The position numbers and the translations under genes were made by a program. Of a DNA stretch of 64,000 nucleotides, positions 27,454 to 36,090 are shown piece after piece (the first letter of the stretch is position 1; every line of letters begins with the position of its first letter). The stretch comes from Arthrobacter bambusae (GTDB lineage: Bacteria > Actinomycetota > Actinomycetes > Actinomycetales > Micrococcaceae): positions 1 through 64,000 of the forward strand of contig NZ_JAUSSZ010000012.1 of assembly GCF_030812595.1 (NCBI RefSeq). The letters are read 5' to 3'. A model generated the notes under the pieces. The model saw nothing but the letters and a program-made list of their open reading frames with translations, had not been told where the DNA came from and searched no databases.

Positions 27454-28242
27454 GTGTCGACCGGGCAAAACCACGAGGGGCGGCGTTTCCTTCGGACCAC
27501 CGGCCAACATGCCTCGATCGAAGCCGACTCGCTGATCGACGGTGCCTACATCCTGCGCATCGGCGATGCCGAGCAATCCCACGTCAATCTCGCCGAACCC
27601 GCTGAAATCTTCTACGAGTACCTGCGCAGGATAGGCCATGTGGTTGATCTGGCCGCGCCAGGCGGCCAAGCCATCACCGCCCTTCACCTCGGCGCGGGGG
27701 CCTTGACGCTGGCCCGCTACATCGAGGCGACGAGGCCTGGTTCCGAACAGCACGCCGTCGAGCTCGAACGCGAATTGCTCGACTTCGTGTTGCAGAAGTT
27801 ACCCATGCCGGACGGCACCCGCTTGGAGACGCATATCGGCGACGCACGCGAAACCCTCGCCGAGCTGCCCGCCGAACTCGAGTTCGACGTCGTGATCCTT
27901 GACATCTTCTCCGGACCCGAGGCTCCGGCCCATATCGCTTGCCAGGAGTTCTATGAAGAGGCCGCGGCGCGGCTTCAGCCCGCTGGAGTGCTCATCGTCA
28001 ACGTCGGCGACGAAGCGGCCCTGACTTTGGTGCGCAGCCAGGTCGCCGCGATGCGTCGGGCGATGCCCGACGTTGCCGCCTGCGCCGAAGCCGGCATGTT
28101 CGCCGGCCGCTACCCCGGCAACATCATCCTGGTGGGGACCCGCGGGCCGTGGCCAGCCGAGTGGACAGCGGAACTCCTGGCCCGCGGGCCGCACCCCGCA
28201 GCGGTGCTGAGCGGAGTGGAGCTGGACCGGATTACAGGCTAA
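27454..28242 (+). CDS. Spermidine-synthase-like methyltransferase-fold protein
   Basis: A 262-residue protein of the SpeE/fused spermidine synthase-like family with a Rossmann SAM-binding core: LHLGAGALTLARYIEAT (motif I), HAVELERELLDF (motif II acidic residue) and the FDVVILDIFSG region (motif IV). Such stand-alone actinobacterial proteins may not make spermidine, since they are often shorter and lack the aminopropyl-acceptor residues. GTG start; two bases after the aminotransferase stop, so probably co-translated. The pairing suggests a shared pathway, but I cannot name it. Confidence 0.82.
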   Translation: MSTGQNHEGRRFLRTTGQHASIEADSLIDGAYILRIGDAEQSHVNLAEPAEIFYEYLRRIGHVVDLAAPGGQAITALHLGAGALTLARYIEATRPGSEQHAVELERELLDFVLQKLPMPDGTRLETHIGDARETLAELPAELEFDVVILDIFSGPEAPAHIACQEFYEEAAARLQPAGVLIVNVGDEAALTLVRSQVAAMRRAMPDVAACAEAGMFAGRYPGNIILVGTRGPWPAEWTAELLARGPHPAAVLSGVELDRITG

Positions 28243-28264
28243 CGCCTCATCCGGGCCCGGGTGG

Positions 28265-28831
28265 CTAGACGGGCTCGGCGAACCAGAGCTTGGTTTCCCC
28301 GTACTTCTTGTCGGCAAAGCGTTCGAGGGTGTCCGGCCAGTCAGGTTCCGGGGACCGTGAGGAACGCTCGACGACCACCACGGCACCTTCATCGAGGTGG
28401 AAGGCCAGCTTGGCGAGTACCACTTTCAGGGAGGACTCATCCAAAGGATAGGGCGGATCCAGGAACACCAGGTCCCAGAGAACGTCATCCGCCGCGCGTT
28501 CCAGGAAGGATTCCACTTTGGAACGATGGACGGACACGACCCTGCGTCCCAGCACTTGGTTGGCCATGTCGGCGTTTCGCTGGCAGACCTCGGATGCCCT
28601 TGCATCGAATTCCACGAGTTCGGCTGAGCGCGCGCCCCGGCTGGCACTTTCGATGCCGAGCGAGCCAGAACCGGCATAAAGATCCAAGACACGGGCATCG
28701 TCTATGGCGTCGAGAGCCTCGAGCCGGGAAAACAAGGCCTCCTTGACGCGATCCGTCGTAGGCCTGGTGGCGTTTCCCGGGACGCTGACCAGCGGGTTGC
28801 CACCGGCCACGCCGGCAATGATCCGGCTCAC
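28265..28831 (-). CDS. rsmD: 16S rRNA (guanine966-N2)-methyltransferase RsmD
   Basis: SAM-dependent enzyme that methylates G966 in the 30S head. The 188-residue protein starts VSRIIAGVAGGNPL and has TRPTTDRVKEALF, motif I VLDLYAGSGSLGIE, and the catalytic motif DLVFLDPPYPL. The GTG at 28831 follows GGGAG six bases away; an upstream GTG lacks this. In M. tuberculosis rsmD also lies between coaD and recG. It comes after recG on the same strand with a gap of about 50 bases. Confidence 0.95.
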   Translation of the reverse strand: MSRIIAGVAGGNPLVSVPGNATRPTTDRVKEALFSRLEALDAIDDARVLDLYAGSGSLGIESASRGARSAELVEFDARASEVCQRNADMANQVLGRRVVSVHRSKVESFLERAADDVLWDLVFLDPPYPLDESSLKVVLAKLAFHLDEGAVVVVERSSRSPEPDWPDTLERFADKKYGETKLWFAEPV

Positions 28832-28882
28832 CGGCAAACTCCCGGGGCGGCGCACACGAGGGTGCCTTCAGGCCTGGATTCC

Positions 28883-31150
28883 TTAGCCGCGTTCAAGGAA
28901 CGCCTCCTTTTCGGGGTTGAGATATTCGTCGATCGCGGCAGCCAGTGCCTGTTGGCCCTCAAGCCCTGGGTAGTTCGCCACGAGCCGCTGCGCATCGGTA
29001 CGGGCGCGGGCGATCACATCCTCGTGCTCCAGGACCCGCAAGAGCTTGAGGGTGGAGCGCCCACCGGATTGCGAAGCGCCCAGGATGTCGCCTTCCCGGC
29101 GCAGCTTGAGGTCTTCCTGGGAAAGTTCGAAGCCGTCGGTAGTGGAAGCAACGGCGTCAAGCCGCCTGCGGCTCGGATGGCCGGGCTCGAGCGTCGTGAC
29201 CAGCAGGCACGTGCCTGGAAGCCCGCCTCGGCCGACCCTCCCACGCAGCTGGTGGAGTTGCGAAATACCGAAGCGGTCAGCATCGAGGATCACCATCAGC
29301 GTGGCGTTATGGACATCCACGCCCACCTCGATGACCGTGGTGGACACCAGCAGCTGGGTCTGGTTGGCAGTGAACGAGGCCATGGTTTCGGACTTAAGCA
29401 CCGGATCCTGGCGTCCGTGGAGGGGCGCCACCCGGACCCCCCGGAGTGCGGGCTCCTGGCTGAGCGTTTCGACGACGGCGGTCACGGAGGCGAGCTCCCG
29501 CGCGGGGCCCTCTTCCGAGAGTTCGGCGTCGCTTGGTTCCGCCTCGCCCGGGCTGAAGTCGCCGTCGTCGTCGTCTCCGATCTTCGGACACACAACGTAC
29601 ACCTGGTGGCCGGCGTCGATCTCTTCCCTCGAGCGTTTCCAGATCCGGGCGGCCCAGCCAGGGTTTTCCGCAAGCCCGACGACGTGGGTGGAGATGGGTG
29701 CCCGGCCCGCTGGAAGCTCGTCCAGCACGGACGTCTCAAGGTCGCCGAAGACAGTCATCGCAACGGTGCGCGGAATCGGAGTGGCGGTCATGACCAGCAG
29801 GTGGGGCGGCCGGTTCGCCTTGGCACGCAGGGCGTCGCGCTGTTCCACTCCAAAGCGGTGCTGCTCATCCACCACAATCAGGCCGAGGTCCTGGAACGAG
29901 GTTTTGTCACTGAGCAGCGCGTGGGTACCGATCACAATGCCGGCGTTGCCCGAAGCCGCGTCCAGCATGGCCTGCTTGCGGGCAGCTAACGGCATGGAGC
30001 CCGTCAGAAGGGTGACCTGGACGGGACCCGGGCCGCTTTCTGACAATCCGGGCCCACCCAGCATCCCGGCGCCTCCGAACAAACCGTCGCGGGCCAGCGG
30101 GCCCAGGGTCCTCCGGATGGAATCGAAATGCTGTGCCGCGAGAACCTCGGTGGGGGCAAGCAGTGCCGCCTGCCCGCCGGCATCAACCACTTGGAGCATG
30201 GCACGCAAAGCCACGATCGTCTTTCCGGAGCCGACTTCGCCCTGCAGCAAGCGGTTCATCGGCGAGTCCTGTGCCAGCTCGTGGGAGAGGGTCTTTCCCA
30301 CCGCGGCCTGGCCCGCGGTCAGCGTGAATGGCAGCTGCCGATCGAAGGACGCAAGGAGTCCGGCGGGCACGGGGCGCCGGGCGGTTGCCTCTTCGGCAGC
30401 CAGCTGGGCCCGGCGCCGCGCGAGCGCAGTCTGCAAAACCAGTGCTTCCTGGTAGCGGAACCGGTCACGGGCGCGCTGCCAGTCTGCTGCCGTTTCCGGC
30501 GAATGGATGAGCCGATACGCTTCCCCGATCCCCAGGAATTTCTCCCGGGCGGCAATGTCGGCAGGCAGCGGATCCTCAATGCCGTCCATATCGATGGTGT
30601 CCAGGAGCGTGGTGATGACCTTATGGATGGACCAACTGGTGAGCTTCGCGGTGGCCGGGTAGACGGGAATAGGCATGGCGGCCAGCTTTTCCGGATCGAC
30701 GGAACCGGCCAATTCCGGATCCTCGTCGAGCAAGACGAAGTCCGGATTGGTCATGCCCAAGGAGCCGGCGTAGCGGCTGACCTTGCCGGAGAACATGACC
30801 CGGCGCCCCGGCTGGAGCTCAGTGCGGGCGCGGAAACCATTGAAGAAACTGATCTTCAATGTTCCGGGAATCTGCTCACCGCTGGCCTCGTCGCTGACCA
30901 CCACGTCCGTCAATGATCCCCGCCTTGCCCGCATTTGCCGGGTTGAATTGGACAGGACCCGGGCGATGAGTGTGGCCTCTTCATCCAACGGCAGTTTGCT
31001 GATCGGCGTCAGCTCCCCGCGGTTCAAGTAACGGCGCGGAAAGTAGTTCAGCAGCTCCCCGACGGTGTCCAGGCCAAGGTGTTTCCCGATGACGGAGGCG
31101 GAGCGTTTGCCGATCCTGCGCTCGAGGGGAAGATGAAGCTCAGTATTCAT
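28883..31150 (-). CDS. recG: ATP-dependent DNA helicase RecG
   Basis: Branch-migration helicase that remodels stalled replication forks and Holliday junctions. The 755-residue protein has an N-terminal OB-fold wedge domain (about 1-170) and two RecA-like helicase domains: Walker A LLQGEVGSGKT, DEQH (motif II), TATPIPRT (motif III), IEVGVDV and the QLRGRVGRG motif VI, then the RecG C-terminal region LKLRREGDILGASQSG. The ATG at 31150 gives MNTELHLPLERRIGKRS and overlaps the DAK-domain gene by 11 bases; a GTG 33 bases earlier lies deeper in that gene. An acidic insert (residues about 545-565) is lineage-specific. Confidence 0.96.
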   Translation of the reverse strand: MNTELHLPLERRIGKRSASVIGKHLGLDTVGELLNYFPRRYLNRGELTPISKLPLDEEATLIARVLSNSTRQMRARRGSLTDVVVSDEASGEQIPGTLKISFFNGFRARTELQPGRRVMFSGKVSRYAGSLGMTNPDFVLLDEDPELAGSVDPEKLAAMPIPVYPATAKLTSWSIHKVITTLLDTIDMDGIEDPLPADIAAREKFLGIGEAYRLIHSPETAADWQRARDRFRYQEALVLQTALARRRAQLAAEEATARRPVPAGLLASFDRQLPFTLTAGQAAVGKTLSHELAQDSPMNRLLQGEVGSGKTIVALRAMLQVVDAGGQAALLAPTEVLAAQHFDSIRRTLGPLARDGLFGGAGMLGGPGLSESGPGPVQVTLLTGSMPLAARKQAMLDAASGNAGIVIGTHALLSDKTSFQDLGLIVVDEQHRFGVEQRDALRAKANRPPHLLVMTATPIPRTVAMTVFGDLETSVLDELPAGRAPISTHVVGLAENPGWAARIWKRSREEIDAGHQVYVVCPKIGDDDDGDFSPGEAEPSDAELSEEGPARELASVTAVVETLSQEPALRGVRVAPLHGRQDPVLKSETMASFTANQTQLLVSTTVIEVGVDVHNATLMVILDADRFGISQLHQLRGRVGRGGLPGTCLLVTTLEPGHPSRRRLDAVASTTDGFELSQEDLKLRREGDILGASQSGGRSTLKLLRVLEHEDVIARARTDAQRLVANYPGLEGQQALAAAIDEYLNPEKEAFLERG

Positions 31151-32198
31151 GCCCGTGCTGGCCTGCCGGAAAGCCTGGGTCACGCGGCATCGAGAGCTGG
31201 CTGACCGAGATGTCGGTGGGGTCGCCTAGTGAGCGTATGACGGCCACAGCGGGCTCAGCCTCCGGAACATGGACATGCACGCGCCAGCGGTAGCTGGCTT
31301 CTGCGGCGTCCTCATCGTCATTGTCGTCCCCGGCGTCGTTCCGTCCTGCCGGGGCGCCCACCTGGCTCATGATCACGGAGTCGCCGAGTTCGTCCAAGCG
31401 CTGACGGAGCGTGGCCGCAGCCAGCGGTGAAAGGCTGATGGTGCACATGACCTCGACGCCGTCGTCGTCAGGCATTCCGGCGTGGATGTGCGGATCCTGC
31501 AGGTCATAGCCGTGCAGCCCGTCCAGGAGCTCATCCTGGAGTTCTTCGCCGAGCACAGCCGAACGCAGGCAGTCCAGGATCAGCAACATCCCTACCCCAC
31601 CCGCGTCCACTACACGGGCGGCGTGCAGCGGGGCGAGTTGGTCCTCGGTTCGCACTACCGCATCCAGCGCGGCATTCACGGCGGCATCAAGGGCCAGGCC
31701 CAGGGCTTGGTTGCTGTCATCGCCGTTGTGCGCAGTATCGCATTCGCCCGCTGCCCTGGCGGCAGCTTCGAGAACGGAGAGCATGGTGCCCGGTACCGGC
31801 TCGCTCAAGGCCGACCAAGCCCGGATCTGGGCCCGGTTCAAGGCGGCGGCGAGCAGGGGCGCGCTGAGGCGCGGGTGCCCGGCCAGCGGCTCAGCCATGG
31901 CACACAAGAAGACAGCAAAGAGTGTTCCGGAGTTTCCGCGGGCCTGCTCCATGGCCACCCGTCCGGCCTCCGACAGAACCGCACCTACATCGTTTACGGG
32001 TTCGTCCACGGTGGAGCGATCAGCGAATGCAGCCGCAGCGGCGCGGACCGTGAGGTAGAGGTTGGTGCCGGTGTCGCCATCTGCCACCGGGAAGATGTTG
32101 ATGGCGTTGAGGCGGTCGCTATGGTTCCCGAGCGTCGTCTCCGCTTTGCCCAGCCACCGCTTCATGGCGTGCGTATTGGCGGCAATTTTAGTCTGCAA
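31140..32198 (-). CDS. DAK2-domain protein (YloV/FakA-like N-terminal domain)
   Basis: A 352-residue protein with a DAK2 (DhaL-like) domain at residues about 5-210. The nucleotide and metal site is visible as NIFPVADGDTGTN, and GNSGTLFAVFL and DAGGVGMLLIL match the fold. In Firmicutes the longer FakA/YloV phosphorylates fatty acids with FakB. This actinobacterial form is shorter and lies between thiL and recG, as in mycobacteria (Rv2974c). The start is a TTG at 32198 that overlaps the thiL stop by 11 bases; a conserved ATG follows 33 bases in. I infer a kinase-like role without a known substrate. Confidence 0.85.
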   Translation of the reverse strand: MQTKIAANTHAMKRWLGKAETTLGNHSDRLNAINIFPVADGDTGTNLYLTVRAAAAAFADRSTVDEPVNDVGAVLSEAGRVAMEQARGNSGTLFAVFLCAMAEPLAGHPRLSAPLLAAALNRAQIRAWSALSEPVPGTMLSVLEAAARAAGECDTAHNGDDSNQALGLALDAAVNAALDAVVRTEDQLAPLHAARVVDAGGVGMLLILDCLRSAVLGEELQDELLDGLHGYDLQDPHIHAGMPDDDGVEVMCTISLSPLAAATLRQRLDELGDSVIMSQVGAPAGRNDAGDDNDDEDAAEASYRWRVHVHVPEAEPAVAVIRSLGDPTDISVSQLSMPRDPGFPAGQHGHEY

Positions 32199-33201
32199 AG
32201 TGATCCCATCCCACGGTGTCAGCGGGCATTCCCGCTATCCGGACGCCGCTGTGCTGTCCTTCGGCGACGGCCTGGATCGAGCCTATCGCAGTGAAGCCGG
32301 AAGGTAACTGAACATTTGCTGGAAATGTAGCCAGCAGGCCATGGTCTTCTCCGCCAGCCAGGACCCAGTCCATGGGATCGCGGACAAGAGGAGCCGAGGC
32401 AGCTTCCAGGGCCGCGGCAAGGGTCTTGAGCGCAATAGGGTCGAGGTCGAGCGCGACGCCGCTGGCCTCGGCGAGGCGCGCGCCGTCACGCAAAAGCCCG
32501 TCCGAGATGTCCATCATGGCCGTTGCTCCTGCCTTGGCACCCTGTGGTCCAGCGGCGAGGGGTGGCAGGGGCCGGCACTGGCAGTCCATGAGTGCGCGCT
32601 GGGCGGCGTTCAGCTCGCCCACGGGTATGGCGCTTTCAAGCAGGGCCAGGCCCGCTGCGGCGCGGCCCACAGTTCCGGCAAGGGCCAAGATGTCCCCAGG
32701 ACGGGCCCCGGAGCGCAATACAGCAGGGAGCCCGTGCATTGTCCCGACGACGGCGACGGTCACCGCGATTTCGCTGCCGCGGCCCAGGTCTCCCCCGGCA
32801 ACTGAGCAATCGCCGGCCCCCAAACCGACGATGCCGGCCGTGAGGCCATCCGCGAAGTCCTCGACCCAGCGCACCGGAGTGCCGGGCGGCATGGTCAAGC
32901 TGACGACGAGGGACACGGCGGTACCACCCATCGCGTTGATGTCGCTGAGATTCTGCGCCGCCGATTTCCAGCCGACGTCATACCCCGTAGTCCGGTATCC
33001 GTTGTTCCATTCCAGGCGAAAGTCCTGGTCCTGGGTCTGGGTATCGATGGAAATGAGGGTCCGGCCATCCGGGGCCGCGACAACCGCGGCGTCGTCCCCC
33101 GGCCCGAGCAGCACGCTGCTGCTGTGGTTCAGGCGCGGAAAAATGCGCGCGAGGAGCTCACCTTCGGAGAGCTCACCGACAATCTGCTGTTCTATGGACA
33201 C
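32188..33201 (-). CDS. thiL: Thiamine-monophosphate kinase
   Basis: Phosphorylates thiamine monophosphate to the active cofactor TPP. The 337-residue protein has the AIR-synthase-like fold with VLLGPGDDAAVVAAPDGR (ATP and Mg ligands), the SIDTQTQDQDFR region, KSAAQNLSDINAMGGTA, and MMDISDGLLRDGARLAEASG. GTG start with TAGAG upstream. It overlaps the DAK-domain gene and is likely translated with it and recG. With thiC in this window it covers two points of thiamine synthesis, although thiC is alone under the riboswitch. Confidence 0.95.
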   Translation of the reverse strand: MSIEQQIVGELSEGELLARIFPRLNHSSSVLLGPGDDAAVVAAPDGRTLISIDTQTQDQDFRLEWNNGYRTTGYDVGWKSAAQNLSDINAMGGTAVSLVVSLTMPPGTPVRWVEDFADGLTAGIVGLGAGDCSVAGGDLGRGSEIAVTVAVVGTMHGLPAVLRSGARPGDILALAGTVGRAAAGLALLESAIPVGELNAAQRALMDCQCRPLPPLAAGPQGAKAGATAMMDISDGLLRDGARLAEASGVALDLDPIALKTLAAALEAASAPLVRDPMDWVLAGGEDHGLLATFPANVQLPSGFTAIGSIQAVAEGQHSGVRIAGMPADTVGWDHFAD

Positions 33202-33286
33202 AGCTCTACGCTATCGCGAACCGCCGACAGCAAAGGGGCCGTCCCGTGGCGCGAGCGGCCTGCTGCAGCCGCGATAGGCTTGATCA

Positions 33287-33802
33287 ATGCAACAAACGAA
33301 ATCCGCTGTGTACGTCCGCGCCCTCTGTTCACTGACAGCCGCGGCGGTTTCGGTCCTTGGCCTTGCAGCCTGCTCCCCCGTCGTTGACGTCCAGCCCGCG
33401 GCGGACGCCGCGAATGCCGCGTGTGCTCCCATGATGGTGGCGCTCCCTGACACCATCGGCGACGCCGCACTGCGGAAGACCAACAGCCAGGCCACGGCGG
33501 CTTGGGGCGACCCGTCTGTGTTGATTCTGCGTTGCGGTGTCAACGTGCCCGGTCCCACCACGGACCGCTGTGTCACGGTCAACGACGTCGACTGGGTCAT
33601 CAAGGAAGGCGACCCGGTATGGACCCTGACCACTTATGGCCGCCAGCCCGCCACCGAAATCCTCCTGGACCCGAACAAGGTCAGCTCCGCCACGGTCCTT
33701 GCCGACTTGGCACCGGCGGCTTCGAAAATCAAGGCCGTCCGCAAGTGCGTTGGCCAGCCTGAGCTGCTGCAGAAGCTGCCCACGAGCACCCCCGGCAAGT
33801 AG
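33287..33802 (+). CDS. DUF3515 family lipoprotein
   Basis: A 171-residue actinobacterial DUF3515 protein. A basic start (MQQTKSAVYVRAL) is followed by a hydrophobic segment and the lipobox LAAC, so it is likely a membrane-anchored lipoprotein with Cys29 as acceptor. The rest has the DUF3515 signature ACAPMMVALPDTI, WGDPSVLILRCGV and ending in RKCVGQPELLQ. Function is unknown. From memory, DUF3515 genes lie between thiL and ddl in mycobacteria too. It is divergent from thiL and convergent with ddl. Confidence 0.85.
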   Translation: MQQTKSAVYVRALCSLTAAAVSVLGLAACSPVVDVQPAADAANAACAPMMVALPDTIGDAALRKTNSQATAAWGDPSVLILRCGVNVPGPTTDRCVTVNDVDWVIKEGDPVWTLTTYGRQPATEILLDPNKVSSATVLADLAPAASKIKAVRKCVGQPELLQKLPTSTPGK

Positions 33803-33803
33803 C

Positions 33804-33821
33804 GAACCCCGGCCGGGGTTC
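33804..33821. terminator. Palindrome between DUF3515 and ddl
   Basis: An 18-base perfect palindrome, GAACCCCGGCCGGGGTTC, starts two bases after the DUF3515 stop, between convergent genes. It can form a strong hairpin on either strand; no T-run follows. Confidence 0.55.
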
Positions 33822-33836
33822 AGAGCCGGCCAGTTA

Positions 33837-33870
33837 TCAGCGCAGGCCGGTTTTCAGCGCAGGCCGGTTT
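33837..33870. repeat. 17-bp tandem duplication at the ddl stop
   Basis: The 17-bp unit TCAGCGCAGGCCGGTTT occurs twice head to tail (33837-33853 and 33854-33870). The right copy contains the ddl stop codon and last codons (KTGLR), so the left copy is a duplicate of the gene end. Confidence 0.85.
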
Positions 33871-35035
33871 TGCGATTGAGGGCCAGGTAGATGAGCTCGT
33901 CAATCAAATCGGCGTAGCCCAGCCCGGAAGCCGCCCACATTTGCGGATACATGCTCTTGGGCGTGAACCCGGGCATGGTGTTGATCTCGTTGATGATGAG
34001 TTCGCCGTCCGGGGTGTAGAAGAAGTCCACGCGGCTGAGGCCTTCGGCACCCACGGCATCGAACGCGGCCGCAGCGAGCTCACGGACGCGCGCAATGGCT
34101 TCCTCCGGAATATCGGCAGGGCAGCTGAGGGCTGCGGCGCCGTCCTCCACATACTTGGCGTTGAAGTCGTAGAACTGGTGTTCACCCGGGGCCACGGCGA
34201 TTTCCCCCGGCATGGAGGTTCGAGGGGCAGCAGTGCCGCGTCCTTCAAGGACGGCGCACTCGATTTCGCGGCCAACAATGCCGGCCTCGATCACCAGCTT
34301 GAGGTCGTGCCGGCGTGCTTCTTCGATGGCGGCGTCCAAATCATCCATCGAATCCACTTTTGAAATCCCCATTGAGGAACCGGCGCGGGCCGGCTTCACG
34401 AAGACCGGAAAGCCGAGGCGGTCCACGCGCTTGCGCACGGCTTCGGCGTCGTTGATCCATTCACGGTCAGTGACGGCGACGTACGGTCCCACCGTGAGTC
34501 CGGCGGCCTCGAAAACGACCTTCATGAAGTGTTTGTCCATGCCGACGGCGGATGCCAGCACTCCGGCTCCCACGTAGCGGGTATCCGAGAGCTCCAAGAG
34601 ACCCTGAATTGTGCCGTCTTCGCCCCAAGGCCCGTGCAGGAGCGGAAACACGACGTCAACGGAACCCAGTTCCTCGGGCACCTCATTCGCGGACGTGACG
34701 ACCAGTTGATGGGCTCCACCAACCTCGGCCAGGGTCACGGTCTTCCCGGAAGGCGGCACCTCAGGCAAGGCCGAGGCGCTCAGCGACCATTGGCTGATGT
34801 CAGCGGAGGGGATCACCCACTGGCCCGACTTGGCTATCCCGATGGGGACGACGTCGTACTTCTCCTTGTCGATGGCGCCCATCACGCCGGCCGCTGTCAC
34901 GCAGCTGACCGCGTGCTCGCTGGATCGGCCGCCAAAGAGCACGGCGACACGAGGGCGCCGATGTTCGGCAGGCTTCGCGGACTCGGCAGTTCCGGCAGAA
35001 GCAGCAGTTCCGGCGGACAGGGGTTCTTCGGTCAC
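33854..35035 (-). CDS. ddl: D-alanine--D-alanine ligase
   Basis: Joins two D-alanines for peptidoglycan precursors; the target of D-cycloserine. The 393-residue protein has an Ala-rich N-tail, then AVLFGGRSSEHAVSCVTAAGVM, the ATP-grasp lid region KPARAGSSMGISKV, EIECAVLEGRG, and the C-terminal metal-binding motif EGLSRVDFFYTPDGELIINEINTMPGF with terminal Asn and Glu ligands. GTG start three bases after the gpsA stop. Belongs to a minus-strand run with gpsA, plsC and murA. Confidence 0.96.
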   Translation of the reverse strand: MTEEPLSAGTAASAGTAESAKPAEHRRPRVAVLFGGRSSEHAVSCVTAAGVMGAIDKEKYDVVPIGIAKSGQWVIPSADISQWSLSASALPEVPPSGKTVTLAEVGGAHQLVVTSANEVPEELGSVDVVFPLLHGPWGEDGTIQGLLELSDTRYVGAGVLASAVGMDKHFMKVVFEAAGLTVGPYVAVTDREWINDAEAVRKRVDRLGFPVFVKPARAGSSMGISKVDSMDDLDAAIEEARRHDLKLVIEAGIVGREIECAVLEGRGTAAPRTSMPGEIAVAPGEHQFYDFNAKYVEDGAAALSCPADIPEEAIARVRELAAAAFDAVGAEGLSRVDFFYTPDGELIINEINTMPGFTPKSMYPQMWAASGLGYADLIDELIYLALNRKTGLR

Positions 35036-35037
35036 AG

Positions 35038-36090
35038 TCAGTAATCGCCTTCGGACTTCAGGGAGCGGGCCAGGAGTCTGGGCCCGAGTTCATCAACGGA
35101 CATCTTGCCTTCAAGGACGGCCACCACGGCCGCGGTGATCGGCATGTCGACACCGAGTTTTCCGGCTAGTTCGTAGACAGCGTACCCGGATTTGATGCCT
35201 TCCGCGGTCTGCGTCATCTGCTCGGTAACCTGTTCAAGGGTCAAACCTTCGCCAAGCAATCGTCCCGCCGTGTGGTTCCGGGACAAGGGCGACGAGCAAG
35301 TGGCCACGAGGTCTCCGAGCCCTGCAAGGCCTGCCATCGTGTGCGCCTCGCCGCCCAGGGCAAGGGCCAGTCGCGAGGTTTCCGCGAGGCCGCGCGTGAT
35401 GACCGAGGCCTTGGTGTTGTCGCCCATTTGCTTGCCTTCGCAGATACCGACGGCAAGGGCAATCACGTTTTTCACGATTCCCCCGATTTCCACCCCGACC
35501 ACGTCATTGCTCGTGTAGGGGCGGAAGTAGGGTGCGGTGCAGTAGAGCGCGAACGATGCAGCCGTCGCTTCGTCGCTGCAGGCCACCACGGAAGCCGTCG
35601 GTTCCTGGCGGGCGATCTCCATTGCCAGGTTGGGTCCCGAAACAACGGCAACCCGTTCCTGCGGAATGTCCAGTTCTTCGGAAATGACCTGGCTCATGCG
35701 CGAATCCGTGCCGAGTTCGAGGCCCTTCATGAGGGAGACGACCACGGCGCCGGGGGCCACCAGTGGTTTCCATTTGCGCAGTTGGAGCCGAAGCGACTGG
35801 GCCGGCACGGCCAGAATCACGATTCCCGCGTCCGCAAGGACCTCGGCCACATCTGTTGAGGCCGTGATGGAATCGGGCAGCACAATGTCCTTCAAGTACT
35901 GGGCGTTACGGTGCTCCGTGTTGATCTGCGCGACCACCTCATCCCGCCGACCCCAAATCCGGATGTTGCGCGGCACTCCACCGGCGATCGCAGCGTCCGC
36001 CAGGACCTTCGCGAACGTCGTACCCCACGATCCCGCGCCAAGCACGGCGACAATACCGGTGTCGGCGACGAGTTCCTCCCCGGAGGTCAC
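35038..36090 (-). CDS. gpsA: Glycerol-3-phosphate dehydrogenase [NAD(P)+]
   Basis: Reduces dihydroxyacetone phosphate to sn-glycerol 3-phosphate for phospholipids. The 350-residue protein has the Rossmann loop VLGAGSWGTTFA (16-27), SLMKGLE, VVSGPNLAMEIARQEPTA, the catalytic Lys in GGIVKNVIALAVGI and GLGDLVATCSSPLSRN. GTG start with a four-base overlap (GTGA) to the plsC stop, so the two are coupled. Together with PlsC it supplies phosphatidic acid. Confidence 0.96.
   Translation of the reverse strand: MTSGEELVADTGIVAVLGAGSWGTTFAKVLADAAIAGGVPRNIRIWGRRDEVVAQINTEHRNAQYLKDIVLPDSITASTDVAEVLADAGIVILAVPAQSLRLQLRKWKPLVAPGAVVVSLMKGLELGTDSRMSQVISEELDIPQERVAVVSGPNLAMEIARQEPTASVVACSDEATAASFALYCTAPYFRPYTSNDVVGVEIGGIVKNVIALAVGICEGKQMGDNTKASVITRGLAETSRLALALGGEAHTMAGLAGLGDLVATCSSPLSRNHTAGRLLGEGLTLEQVTEQMTQTAEGIKSGYAVYELAGKLGVDMPITAAVVAVLEGKMSVDELGPRLLARSLKSEGDY

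Noticed and set aside
28832..28855. GTG at 28855 as the rsmD start
   Set aside because: The family N-terminus begins at SRIIAG, and GGGAG precedes only the GTG at 28831.
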